From an uncultured Oscillospiraceae bacterium (lineage in GTDB: Bacteria > Bacillota > Clostridia > Oscillospirales > Ruminococcaceae): a stretch of 43,843 nucleotides of DNA. This document shows, piece after piece, positions 30,501-38,884 of the stretch; within the stretch, counting starts at the first letter, position 1, and each line of letters begins with the position of its first letter. Where the stretch lies: assembly GCA_900539195.1 (NCBI GenBank), contig UQBC01000020.1, positions 1-43,843 on the forward strand. The letters are read 5' to 3'. Made by a program: the position numbers and the translations under genes. The notes under the pieces were generated by a model. It was given only the letters and a program-made list of their open reading frames with translations. It searched no databases and had not been told where the DNA came from.

Positions 30501-32368
30501 TCAACTATCTCCATATTACGCAGCTTTACCGCACCTATTTCGGTTATACGCTCGTTTGCGGGGTGAAGTCCCGTTGTTTCTATGTCAAATACGATTATAT
30601 CGTCCTCGATTTTTACATTGTCACACCCGTCAACAACTGCATTTCCGTCATTTACAAAGTATGCCTCAAGTCCGTATATCACCTTGAAGTCGGGATCGTC
30701 CTTGTTTATCTTCTCAACGGTATTCATAGCCTCCGGATATGCCTGTGCGTTGCCGTGGTCGGTTATAGCTACCGCCTTATGACCCCATGCATGAGCTTGC
30801 TTTACAAGCACTGACGGAGCTGTAACTGCGTCCATATCCGACATATTTGTATGCATATGCAGTTCTACTCTCTTTTCGGGAGCGTTATCCTGCTTTGACT
30901 TTACATCAACCAGCATCACCGACTGCGGAGTAAAACAGTTATAGTGCAGAAAATCGTCCATCTTATAACTGCCGTTTGCAAGTATCTTTGTACCGTTCTG
31001 GACAAAGCTGTAACTGTCGAGCTTTGTGTTATATACGAACAGCTTCATTATCATAGATGAAGTTCTGTCGCTGAATGCGGCTGTGATTATCGTTGACTTG
31101 CCGCTTTTTGTTTCTTTCTTTTCAACGTTGAAGATCTCACCCCATACCGTAACGTTGTCACGCTCTGTCATTACGCTTGCCATTTCAACGGGCGGGTCAT
31201 TTATCGGCTTGCCCATTACAAGCTTTGCTTTGCTTCCGAAATGAGTTGTTTCAAACATCAGATCCATTTCCTCAGGCTCTGCAAACACGTTTGCCTTTGT
31301 CATTGCCGGAGCAGAGGATGCGCTTCCTCCCTGTGAAGAGGGCTTCGGAGCGGGTGTTTTCATTGTATAGTCGTCACGGAGTGATACCTGCATAATATCT
31401 GTCGGGTTGAACTGCATCTCATTTGCGAATGTGTCGAGTTTATAGCTGCCGTGCATAACAAAAACCGCACCGTCTTCAAGAAAATCGTAATCGTCTATTA
31501 TTTCAGCCTTGGCAAACAGTTTTACAGGCACTCTTCCCGTATCGTCACAAAGTGCCGCCGTGATTATCGTATAAACGCCGTTTCTTGTATCCTTATGCTC
31601 AACATCGGTAAGCTCTCCCCATACCGTGACGCTGTCGCTTTCTTCGCCCAGTGACTTCAGCGACTGCGGTGCTTCGGTTATCTCGTTTCCGAGATATAAA
31701 AGTCCGTCCGTGTTCAGCTTATCCTCAAGATATGTAAGCGTTATCTTGCCCGGACGCTTTCTCGGCTCGGGTCTTGATTTCCTGCCCCTTGAATTTTTGC
31801 TCTCGCTTGCACGCTCTGCCGCTTTTCTGTCAATCTCATCAAAATCCGGAAGCGGCTGTGCCGACAATTCCTCATAATATCTTTCGTCAAGGTCTGCATA
31901 ATCTACTGTCGCATTTTCGCTGAATTTTACCGTTACGCTTTTTGAGAAAACACCCTTTGTGAACTTCTCGATTTCCTTGTCTATCTTCTCGCTGTATAGA
32001 AGGTCAATTCCGCCGTGCATAAGCGTAAACTCGAACGTATCTCCGTCGTCGCTTATCTCCGCATCATCCATATAGCCGTTAATTACTCCGTGTGACGGCT
32101 TCAATATCTGAATAATGTCATAAAGATATGACGGGCTGAACAGCTCAGGCGCATATTTAGGGTAAATTCTTACCGACGGCACACCGAGATACTTTTTTAT
32201 CGCATTGCCGGTTTCGGCAAGTACGCTGTACGGTATCAATTCATCGGATTCAAGCTGAAGTATCATACTCTTATCCGCTTCGTCACACAGTATCGACAGC
32301 AGTTTTGCGTCTGCCGTCTGCTGAGGCATTTCAACCTTATTCAGAAGTTCTTTTAAAATGGCTGCCAT
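27551..32368 (-). CDS. polC: DNA polymerase III alpha subunit, PolC type (with two OB-fold domains)
   Basis: Main replicative polymerase with built-in proofreading. Domains in order: N-terminal region (1-200), OB-fold 1 (about 246-330), Ser/Pro linker, OB-fold 2 (about 404-488), PHP start ELHMHTNMSD (502-), inserted DnaQ exonuclease (IIVFDIETTG 591-600, HNAKFD 675-, HHRAVADAEM 732-741), PHP remainder, then the polymerase with GSRGSVGSS (1050-1058), zinc Cys pairs (1078/1081 and 1103/1106) and catalytic PDIDLNFSG (1131-1139). At 1605 aa it exceeds the roughly 1440 aa of B. subtilis PolC, mainly because the OB-fold is doubled (VTVWGELTDVEHKDT and VTVWGEIFNVEKKET). It ends the operon that begins with hom. 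Confidence 0.97.
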   Translation of the reverse strand: MAAILKELLNKVEMPQQTADAKLLSILCDEADKSMILQLESDELIPYSVLAETGNAIKKYLGVPSVRIYPKYAPELFSPSYLYDIIQILKPSHGVINGYMDDAEISDDGDTFEFTLMHGGIDLLYSEKIDKEIEKFTKGVFSKSVTVKFSENATVDYADLDERYYEELSAQPLPDFDEIDRKAAERASESKNSRGRKSRPEPRKRPGKITLTYLEDKLNTDGLLYLGNEITEAPQSLKSLGEESDSVTVWGELTDVEHKDTRNGVYTIITAALCDDTGRVPVKLFAKAEIIDDYDFLEDGAVFVMHGSYKLDTFANEMQFNPTDIMQVSLRDDYTMKTPAPKPSSQGGSASSAPAMTKANVFAEPEEMDLMFETTHFGSKAKLVMGKPINDPPVEMASVMTERDNVTVWGEIFNVEKKETKSGKSTIITAAFSDRTSSMIMKLFVYNTKLDSYSFVQNGTKILANGSYKMDDFLHYNCFTPQSVMLVDVKSKQDNAPEKRVELHMHTNMSDMDAVTAPSVLVKQAHAWGHKAVAITDHGNAQAYPEAMNTVEKINKDDPDFKVIYGLEAYFVNDGNAVVDGCDNVKIEDDIIVFDIETTGLHPANERITEIGAVKLRNMEIVDRFSTFVNPMMPIPSNITELTGITDDMVADAPTEDIAVTDFMTFCGNAPVCAHNAKFDVSFIRSAATRMEKSFDNPVVDTLSIAKAALKGIKNYKLDTIAKYFKLGDFDHHRAVADAEMLCMIYMHIVNDTRKTAKLEYIGDFNTAFGSVDIKKLPTYHQIILVKNKVGLKNLYRLISASNLDYFYKKPRIPKSLLSQYREGLIIGSACEAGELFRAILEKESQEKIEEIASFYDYLEIQPIGNNMFLLRNGKVSSEEDLRDLNRAIVELGDRLGKPVVATCDVHFKDPEDAVFREVLQAGQGYEDFANQPPLYFRTTDEMLEEFAYLGEEKAKEVVITNTNRIADMIEVVRPIPTGTYTPHIDGADEELQQLCWDRAHAWYGDNLPETVEKRLKKELDSIIKHGFAVLYMIAQKLVAFSEKNGYLVGSRGSVGSSVVAIMAGISEVNPLPPHYRCPKCRHNEFILDGSYGSGFDLPPKKCPNCDIDMIRDGHDIPFETFLGFDGDKSPDIDLNFSGEVQGKVHRYTEELFGKDHVFKAGTISAVQEKTAEGFVRKWLEKKGMTANPAEISRLAAGCTGVKRTTSQHPGGMVVVPSDYEVYDFTAVQHPADKTESDMITTHFDFHALHDTILKLDELGHDVPTLYKHLEDMTGIKIADVPTSDPKVMELFTSTEPLGIKEEDLGVSSGTYGIPEFGTPFTLQMLKDAQPKKFSDLLQISGLSHGTDVWLGNAQDLISDGTCTISEVIGCRDDIMVYLMHQGLEPKLAFKIMEITRKGNAKKLFNEDIYKAFEENNVPQWYIESCKKIKYMFPKAHAAAYVTGAVKLCWFKVYYPSEFYSAVLTKHTENIDVKTVLGGKESVRNKIQLIQSNPEATAKDKGMLDALLLIYEMMLRGITFLPVDYKKSRATTYAIEDGNLRLPFLAVEGCGENAAIKLKEVIDKGDFICLEDIQAQSGINSTVLSKLYDMNVFGDLPQSAQISFF

Positions 32369-32384
32369 TATTTCACTTTCCTTA

Positions 32385-33437
32385 TCAGTTCTCTTTATCG
32401 CTTACTAATTTGCCGATTTCACACATAAGCTCGTCAACAAGCTTTTCTTCGGGTACCCTGCGGATAACCTCGCCCTTTTTGAAGATTATACCCTCGCCCT
32501 TTGCACCGGCGATACCTATATCTGCCTCTCTCGCCTCGCCTGGGCCGTTTACAACACAGCCCATTACAGCTATCTTTATATTGGCTGTTATATCTCTTGT
32601 ACGCTGTTCGACCTGCTTTGCTATAGAAATAAGGTCAATTCCGGTTCTTCCGCAGGTCGGGCATGAAACTATCTGCACACCGCCGCCTATGCCTACTGCT
32701 TTAAGTATATCCTTTGCGGCATAGATTTCTTCTACAGGGTCGGCTGTCAGCGATACTCTTATCGTATCCCCGATACCGTCAAGGAGCAGCGAGCCTATTC
32801 CCGCCGCCGACTTGATTATGCCCATACGGGCTGTGCCTGCCTCGGTCACTCCGAGGTGCAGAGGATAATCGTACATTTCGTGTATCAGACGATAGCTCTC
32901 CGTCATCAGCTTGACATCTGACGATTTTACTGAAAGCACTATATCGTCAAAATCAAATTCACGGAGCATTTCGACATGACGTGAAGCACTTTCTGCCAGT
33001 GCCTGTGCGGTAGGACCGCCGTACTTAGCAAGAAGCTCACGCTCGACTGAGCCGCTGTTCACGCCTATTCTTATAGGAATATTGCGGTTGCGGCAAGCGT
33101 CCGCCACAGCCTTAACCCTGTCCTTATCCCCGATATTTCCCGGATTTATCCTTATCTTGTCGACACCTGCCGCCGCACATTCGAGCGCTATCCTGTAATC
33201 AAAATGTATGTCAGCTACAACAGGTATATTGACCGCATTCTTAAGCGCATAAATAAGCTCTGCATTCTTTACCGTCGGCACAGCCGTGCGTATTATCTCA
33301 CAGCCTGCCTTTTCAAGTTCGATTGCCTGCATTACATTGCCCTCAACATCATCAGCAGGGATATTCAGCATCGACTGTATATATATATGCTCTCCTCCGA
33401 GAGTGAGATTTCCTACTTTAACTTTTTTCTTGCTCAT
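32385..33437 (-). CDS. ispG: 4-hydroxy-3-methylbut-2-enyl diphosphate synthase
   Basis: Penultimate step of the MEP isoprenoid pathway, a [4Fe-4S] enzyme. Cluster Cys are in SCPTCGRTG and in GCVVNGPGE; the TIM-barrel part shows VADIHFDYRIAL and KIRINPGNIG. I place the start at ATG 33437, one base after the rseP stop; the longer frame extends into rseP without family support. 350 aa. It belongs to the envelope/isoprenoid operon with uppS and dxr. Confidence 0.97.
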   Translation of the reverse strand: MSKKKVKVGNLTLGGEHIYIQSMLNIPADDVEGNVMQAIELEKAGCEIIRTAVPTVKNAELIYALKNAVNIPVVADIHFDYRIALECAAAGVDKIRINPGNIGDKDRVKAVADACRNRNIPIRIGVNSGSVERELLAKYGGPTAQALAESASRHVEMLREFDFDDIVLSVKSSDVKLMTESYRLIHEMYDYPLHLGVTEAGTARMGIIKSAAGIGSLLLDGIGDTIRVSLTADPVEEIYAAKDILKAVGIGGGVQIVSCPTCGRTGIDLISIAKQVEQRTRDITANIKIAVMGCVVNGPGEAREADIGIAGAKGEGIIFKKGEVIRRVPEEKLVDELMCEIGKLVSDKEN

Positions 33438-33438
33438 T

Positions 33439-34671
33439 TTAACCGCCCGTAAATATTCTCGCAATGTCATTGAACGTTACTATAACCATAAGCACCATAA
33501 GCGCAACAATGCCAATAAAATGCACCATTCCCTCGTGCTCCGCCTTGACAGGCTTTCCTCTGATAAGCTCTATAAAAAGGAACACAAGCCGTCCGCCGTC
33601 CATAGCGGGTATAGGCAGAAGATTTACAATGCCGACATTTATCGCAATAAGTGCCGCCAGCGTCATAAGAGAACCCCAGCCGAATGACGCAACCGTGCTT
33701 ACGCTCTGTACAACGCCAATAGGACCTGACATCTCGTTAAGGCCGTAAGTGCCGTTGAGCAGATTGCCGAACGAGATCCATATCAGCCTGCCGTATGAAA
33801 CAAAGTCCGCACACGCCGCCTGTATAACGTTCACAAAATTATGCTTCTGACCGTATACGATGAAGTCAAGATACATATTGTTCTCTTCCGAAGTGTATCC
33901 GCTTTTGTATTCATCGGCAATTGCTGTAAATGACTTTGCAAATTCTGCATCGTTCTTTTCAAGCTCCTTGAAAGCCTCGGTATAGCTGTTAGTATCTATA
34001 TCGAAATATTCGGTGGGAAGTGCCGCATAGCCCTCTTTTTCACCCACCAGCTTTTTATATTCCGAAATCATTTTTGCATATGAGCGTGACGCAAACTTTA
34101 CGTCTTTCAGCTCAACCGTCTGACCGTTTCTCTCAACCACAAAGTCATAGCTGTAATACTGCGAGCCTATACCCCTTGACTGTGAATTTGAAAGCTGGAA
34201 CGAAATATCCATAGTAGTATAGATATTCATACCGTTGATTTTCAGTATCTTATCATAAGCTTGCAGTACAGAAGAGCTTACCGCACCCTCCTGGAAACCC
34301 GCAACCGTAGTTGTAGTCACACTGCTTGAACAAAGCACGGAAATAATGCAGAAGATAAATCCGAGAACGAAGTTCATAAACGCACCTGCGGCAATTACCA
34401 GTATTCTCATCCACACAGGTCTGTTTCTGAAGCTTCTCGGATCGTCATTTTCAACGTCCTCGTCAAGCATGACCGAGCCGCCTATAGGCAGTGCCTTGAA
34501 GGCAAACACAGTTTCTCCTATACGCTTTTTGAACAGCTTCGGTCCCATACCGATTGCAAATTCCTTGACCTTCATCTTGCACAGCTTTGCAACCGTGAAA
34601 TGTCCGAATTCGTGTACGAGTATGATTATAAAGAACAGAAGTATTCCGAGTAAAATATTGAGTATGTTCAA
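33439..34671 (-). CDS. rseP: RIP metalloprotease RseP (site-2 protease family)
   Basis: Intramembrane zinc protease that cleaves anti-sigma factors or signal-peptide remnants. HEFGH (residues 20-24) lies in the first membrane helix, and the second zinc motif is in LLPIPAMDGGRLVF near the C-terminus. One PDZ-like domain (AGFQEGAVSSSVLQAYDKILKING, about 120-145) follows, with an unusually long insert of about 80 residues (roughly 175-255) before the last helices. 410 aa. Position between dxr and ispG is the usual Firmicutes order. Confidence 0.95.
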   Translation of the reverse strand: MNILNILLGILLFFIIILVHEFGHFTVAKLCKMKVKEFAIGMGPKLFKKRIGETVFAFKALPIGGSVMLDEDVENDDPRSFRNRPVWMRILVIAAGAFMNFVLGFIFCIISVLCSSSVTTTTVAGFQEGAVSSSVLQAYDKILKINGMNIYTTMDISFQLSNSQSRGIGSQYYSYDFVVERNGQTVELKDVKFASRSYAKMISEYKKLVGEKEGYAALPTEYFDIDTNSYTEAFKELEKNDAEFAKSFTAIADEYKSGYTSEENNMYLDFIVYGQKHNFVNVIQAACADFVSYGRLIWISFGNLLNGTYGLNEMSGPIGVVQSVSTVASFGWGSLMTLAALIAINVGIVNLLPIPAMDGGRLVFLFIELIRGKPVKAEHEGMVHFIGIVALMVLMVIVTFNDIARIFTGG

Positions 34672-34685
34672 AAGTGCCTCCTTGT

Positions 34686-35831
34686 TTAAACGTGTGTGAT
34701 TACATATTCTCTTGCCGTGTTTTCGCTGTCCAGTATATTGCCGAGCGTTACCTCTTTATGCTCCCTTACATTTTCACAAGCGTCGGCAACAAGCTCTCCT
34801 ATGCGATAAAACGGTATCTTATCCTCAAGGAAAAGTCCGACAGCCGCCTCGTTTGCGCTATTAAGCACAGTGCAGGCTGTACCGCCCTTTGCTATCATCT
34901 TCTTGGCGTATTTAAGACATAGGAACGTTTCCTCGTCCGCTTTTTCAAACGTCATAGTGCCGACATCAAAAAGAGAAAGCCTTTTTGCCGGTGACGGTAA
35001 CCTTTCGGGATAGGTCAGCGCAAACTGTATCGGTATTCTCATATCGGGTACGCCCATCTGACCTATGACCGAGCCGTCCTCAAACTCGACCGCAGAGTGC
35101 AAAATGCTCTGTCTGTGAACATTTACCTCCACTTTTTCAGAAGTAACTCCGAACAGCCACACCGCCTCTATAAGCTCAAGCCCCTTGTTCATAAGCGTTG
35201 CGCTGTCTGTTGTTATCTTCTGTCCCATGTTCCAGTTAGGGTGCTTCAGCGCCTGTGCCTTTGTTACTGTTTTCAGCTTTTCATAGCTGTATCCGAAAAA
35301 CGGACCGCCCGATGCCGTAAGCAGTATACGCTCGATACCGCTTCCTCCGCTTGCCATAAGCGACTGGAATATAGCGGAATGCTCGCTGTCTATCGGCAGT
35401 ATCGGCAGGTTTTTCTCCTTCGCCTTTTTCATTACAAGTTCGCCGCCTGTAACAAGCGTTTCCTTGTTAGCAAGCGCCACCTTGTTGCCTGCGTCAAGTG
35501 CCGCAAGAGTAGGACGAAGCCCTACCATACCTACGACCGAATTTACAACAGCGTCCGTTTTCAGTGATGACACCTCACACAGCCCATCCATTCCGCACAG
35601 CACCTTTATATCGGTATCGGAAAGCCGCTGCTTCATATCGCTGTAACGGTTTTCGTCATATATGCAGACAGCTTCGGGCATAAATTCACGAGCCTGCTTT
35701 TCAAGAAGTGCGGTGTTTTTTGCGGCACAAAGTGCAATCGGTTTAATACCGTGCATACGGCATACGTCAAGCGTCTGTGTACCTATCGAACCTGTACTGC
35801 CGAGCAGGGCTATATTCTTTATAATACTCAA
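34686..35831 (-). CDS. dxr: 1-deoxy-D-xylulose 5-phosphate reductoisomerase
   Basis: First committed step of the MEP pathway, NADPH-dependent. NADPH motif LLGSTGSIGTQTLDV (residues 9-23), the metal and substrate residues in PIDSEHSAIFQSL, ILTASGGPFFGYS, the flexible-loop HPNWNMGQKITTDSATLMNKGLE region and NEAAVG near the C-terminus. 381 aa. Together with ispG it shows that this organism makes isoprenoids by MEP, for the undecaprenyl lipid made by the nearby uppS. Confidence 0.98.
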   Translation of the reverse strand: MSIIKNIALLGSTGSIGTQTLDVCRMHGIKPIALCAAKNTALLEKQAREFMPEAVCIYDENRYSDMKQRLSDTDIKVLCGMDGLCEVSSLKTDAVVNSVVGMVGLRPTLAALDAGNKVALANKETLVTGGELVMKKAKEKNLPILPIDSEHSAIFQSLMASGGSGIERILLTASGGPFFGYSYEKLKTVTKAQALKHPNWNMGQKITTDSATLMNKGLELIEAVWLFGVTSEKVEVNVHRQSILHSAVEFEDGSVIGQMGVPDMRIPIQFALTYPERLPSPAKRLSLFDVGTMTFEKADEETFLCLKYAKKMIAKGGTACTVLNSANEAAVGLFLEDKIPFYRIGELVADACENVREHKEVTLGNILDSENTAREYVITHV

Positions 35832-35853
35832 TTGTTACCTCTTTATGACAAAT

Positions 35854-35882
35854 AATGCCGAAGAGTATTCCGCTTCGGCATT
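35854..35882 (-). terminator. Hairpin between cdsA and dxr (attenuator candidate)
   Basis: AATGCCGAAG (35854-35863) and CTTCGGCATT (35873-35882) form a perfect 10-bp stem, followed on the minus strand by ATTTGTC. The T-tract is imperfect, so this may be a partial terminator or processing site within the operon. Confidence 0.55.
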
Positions 35883-35899
35883 GTAATATGATTATACGA

Positions 35900-36751
35900 T
35901 TATGCTATTGGGGTTATGGGGAAGTATATCTGGAACATCATATATGCAAACGGTGCGGCAAGCAGAACACTGTCGAAACGGTCAAGAATACCGCCGTGTC
36001 CGGGTAATATATTGCCGAAATCCTTTACAGAACATTCACGCTTTACAAGTGACGCAGAGAGATCTCCGACTACTCCCAGTCCGGATATAACAAGTGCAAG
36101 AACAGTAAGATATACCCAGTTTACGCTGAATGTATGCACTCCGCCATTTATCATACTGTCGATAAGTTCATACGCAAAGCTCATTATAACCGCAAAAACG
36201 CCTGATGTTATTATACCTCCGACAAAGCCCTCCCACGTTTTCTTGGGGCTTATCGCAGGGCACATCTTATGCTTTCCGAAAAACGTTCCGACAAAATACG
36301 CACCGGCATCTCCCACCCATGCGCTTACCATAGTATAAACTATAAGGAACATAGCGTGATCCGGGAATCTTGAGCGTATAAATGCTATCGAGCAGAGCGC
36401 AAGAGGTATCGTAATCGATACAAACGCAACAAGTGCGACCTGCTCAAATCTTGCCTTCTCGTGATTGAACAGTATTCCGAGAAGCATTATTACAACAAAA
36501 CCGAAGTAAATCAGCTTTACGTTGTTCCTGAGCGGTTCTATCCAGAAAATAATAGGTGTTATAGCCGCAAATATAAGACTTACGGCTGATGTGAACTTAT
36601 TCTTCAGATATTTGGTCGTAACGAGCATCTCATACACAGCTATAACCGAAAAAGTTGTCATAGCAACGTAGTAAAGTACCTCGTTGTTCAGCGCAATTAT
36701 TAATATACCGATCGGTATTGCTACCAGAGCGGTCACAATTCTGGTTACCAT
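35900..36751 (-). CDS. cdsA: Phosphatidate cytidylyltransferase
   Basis: Makes CDP-diacylglycerol, the precursor of phospholipids. Integral membrane protein with about seven or eight helices and the C-terminal signature GDLSASLVKRECSVKDFGN...LPGHGGILDRFDSV, which carries the Mg-binding Asp residues. 283 aa is typical. It lies 30 bp after uppS. Confidence 0.97.
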   Translation of the reverse strand: MVTRIVTALVAIPIGILIIALNNEVLYYVAMTTFSVIAVYEMLVTTKYLKNKFTSAVSLIFAAITPIIFWIEPLRNNVKLIYFGFVVIMLLGILFNHEKARFEQVALVAFVSITIPLALCSIAFIRSRFPDHAMFLIVYTMVSAWVGDAGAYFVGTFFGKHKMCPAISPKKTWEGFVGGIITSGVFAVIMSFAYELIDSMINGGVHTFSVNWVYLTVLALVISGLGVVGDLSASLVKRECSVKDFGNILPGHGGILDRFDSVLLAAPFAYMMFQIYFPITPIA

Positions 36752-36781
36752 CTTGTAGTTCTTATTCCTTTCAGAAGTGCA

Positions 36782-37510
36782 TTACAGTCCGCCGAATCTC
36801 CGGTTTCTCCTTGAATACTCGTTGCAAGCCGCAATTAGATCCTTCTTTGAAAAATCCGGCCACAGAACATCCATAAACAAAAGCTCGGCATAAGCTCCCT
36901 GCCAGATAAGGAAGTTGGAGGTTCTCTGCTCTCCGCTCGGTCTTATAATAAGATCAACCGGAGGAATGCCCTTTGTATAAAGATAATTGTCAAAGTCGTC
37001 CTCGGTAAAGTCGTCAAGGTTTACCTTTCCGTCCTTATAATCCTGAGCAAGATGCTTTGCGGCAGTCAGTATCTCGTCCTTGCCGCCGTAATTCAGTGCA
37101 ACAAGAACGTACAGACCGTCATTATTCTTTGATATTTCTTCGATCTCGACAAGCCTTGCCTGTATATCATCATCAAACGCAGACTTATCCCCGAGAAAGA
37201 TTATCCTTGTATTCTTCTGAGCCATACTGCGTATATCGTCAAGATATTTTACAAGCAGCTTCATTATGGCGTCAACTTCATCCTTCGGACGCTTCCAGTT
37301 TTCCGTTGAAAACGCATAGAATGTGCAATATTTTATTCCGATGTCACGGCAATCCTCAACAGTGCGCCTGAATACCTTTGCACCCTGTGAATGACCCGCC
37401 TTTCTCGGAAGTCCTCTCTTTTTAGCCCACCTGCCGTTTCCGTCCATAATAAATCCTACATGGAGCGGAACACACGGTAAAGCGTCTTTATTTATATCAG
37501 CCAATTCCAA
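36782..37510 (-). CDS. uppS: Isoprenyl (undecaprenyl) diphosphate synthase
   Basis: Cis-prenyltransferase that makes the C55 lipid carrier for cell-wall synthesis. Catalytic Asp23 is in GFIMDGNGRWAKKRGLP, followed by GHSQGAKVFRR; the FYAFSTENWKRP stretch and the C-terminal LIIRPSGEQRTSNFLIWQ-AYAEL with DVLWPDF are diagnostic. 242 aa is normal. It is the fourth gene of the hom operon and starts 10 bp after frr. Confidence 0.98.
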   Translation of the reverse strand: MELADINKDALPCVPLHVGFIMDGNGRWAKKRGLPRKAGHSQGAKVFRRTVEDCRDIGIKYCTFYAFSTENWKRPKDEVDAIMKLLVKYLDDIRSMAQKNTRIIFLGDKSAFDDDIQARLVEIEEISKNNDGLYVLVALNYGGKDEILTAAKHLAQDYKDGKVNLDDFTEDDFDNYLYTKGIPPVDLIIRPSGEQRTSNFLIWQGAYAELLFMDVLWPDFSKKDLIAACNEYSRRNRRFGGL

Positions 37511-37520
37511 TTACCGATAA

Positions 37521-38075
37521 TTAAACTGTCATGATTTCTTTTTCTTTTGCGCTGCTTGCGGCGTCCATTTCATCACAGTACTTGTCTGTGAGCTTCTGAA
37601 CGTCCTTCTCGCAGTTCTTAAGATCGTCCTCGGTTATTTCGTTGTTCTTCTTCATAGCCTTGAATTTTTCCATAGCGTCACGGCGGACATTACGGACAGC
37701 TACCTTACCTTCCTCGGCAATCTTCTTTACCTGCTTGCAAAGCTCTTTTCTTCTTTCCTCTGTAAGCTGCGGGAATGTGATACGGATAGCCTTACCGTCG
37801 TTAGTGGGAGTGATTCCGATATCGCTTGCAAGGATAGCCTTTTCGATAGACTTCAGTGTTGAAGCATCCCAGGGAGTGATAACAAGCACTCTTGCCTCTG
37901 AAACGGCAACAGCCGCCATAGCGTTTATCTGCGTGGGAACACCGTAGTAGTCAACGGTCACCTTATCCAGCACTGCGGGATTTGCTCTGCCTGCACGGAT
38001 TGAAGCGTATTCTGTTTCAACAGCGGCTACGCACTTGCCCATCTTGTCCTTAGCGGTATTGATTACGTCTTTCAT
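37521..38075 (-). CDS. frr: Ribosome recycling factor
   Basis: With EF-G it splits the post-termination ribosome. A 184-aa, mostly helical protein with the RAGRANPAVLDKVTVDYYG signature, ITPWDASTLKSIEKAI, and KAIRITFPQLTEERRKEL motifs (as read in parts). 50 bp separate it from pyrH. It contains no unusual features. Confidence 0.98.
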   Translation of the reverse strand: MKDVINTAKDKMGKCVAAVETEYASIRAGRANPAVLDKVTVDYYGVPTQINAMAAVAVSEARVLVITPWDASTLKSIEKAILASDIGITPTNDGKAIRITFPQLTEERRKELCKQVKKIAEEGKVAVRNVRRDAMEKFKAMKKNNEITEDDLKNCEKDVQKLTDKYCDEMDAASSAKEKEIMTV

Positions 38076-38125
38076 TGGTTAATTTCCTTTCGGGTGTATA
38101 TTATCGTTTTTTATTTACCTGTAGC

Positions 38126-38845
38126 TTACTTGTCGCTGACTACCGTACCTATCTTCTTGCCCATTACAGCATCAAAGATATTATCCGGTCTGCTCAGATC
38201 GAATACAAGGATAGGTGTCTTGTTTTCACGGCACATAGCCGCAGCGGCACTATCCATAACCTTGAGGCTCTGCACGAGTATCTGCTGATGTGTGAGCGAG
38301 TCGTACTTAACAGCATCGTCATACTTATGCGGATCCTTGTCATAGATACCGTCAACCATAGTTGCTTTGAGAAGTATATCCGCATTTATCTCTGCGGCTC
38401 TCAGTGCAGCGGCACTGTCTGTCGAGAAGAACGGGCTGCCCGTACCGCAGCCGAATATCACTATTCTTCCCTTTTCAAAATGCCTTACAGCCTTCTGTCT
38501 TATATACGGCTCGGCTATCTGCTTCATGTCAATGGCAGTCTGCACACGGACCTGACAGCCAAGACTTTCGAGTACATCGGCAACAGCAAGTGCGTTCATT
38601 GCTGTAGCAAGCATACCGATATGGTCGGCTCTTACTCTGTCCATATTCTCGCTTGAACGGCCTCTCCAGTAGTTGCCTCCGCCGACAACGATACCTATCT
38701 CGGTACCAACGTCATAGCACTTCTTAATGCTCGTGCATATTTCGGTGACAGTGGGCATATCAAGTCCCATCTTCTTGTCGCCTGCAAGCGCCTCACCGCT
38801 GAGCTTTAAAAGTATTCTCTTATACTTCGGTTGATTTTCGGACAT
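38126..38845 (-). CDS. pyrH: Uridylate kinase (UMP kinase)
   Basis: Phosphorylates UMP to UDP, feeding RNA, DNA and UDP-sugar synthesis. Amino-acid kinase fold with LKLSGEALAG (residues 13-22), GIVVGGGNYWRGR (about 51-63), IFGCGTGSPFFSTDSAAALRA and KATMVDGIYDKDP. 239 aa is usual. In most bacteria pyrH follows rpsB-tsf; here hom is directly upstream (39 bp) instead. Confidence 0.98.
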   Translation of the reverse strand: MSENQPKYKRILLKLSGEALAGDKKMGLDMPTVTEICTSIKKCYDVGTEIGIVVGGGNYWRGRSSENMDRVRADHIGMLATAMNALAVADVLESLGCQVRVQTAIDMKQIAEPYIRQKAVRHFEKGRIVIFGCGTGSPFFSTDSAAALRAAEINADILLKATMVDGIYDKDPHKYDDAVKYDSLTHQQILVQSLKVMDSAAAAMCRENKTPILVFDLSRPDNIFDAVMGKKIGTVVSDK

Positions 38846-38884
38846 ATTGTTGTTTTTCCTTTCAGATAGGGTATTAAATTTTCA

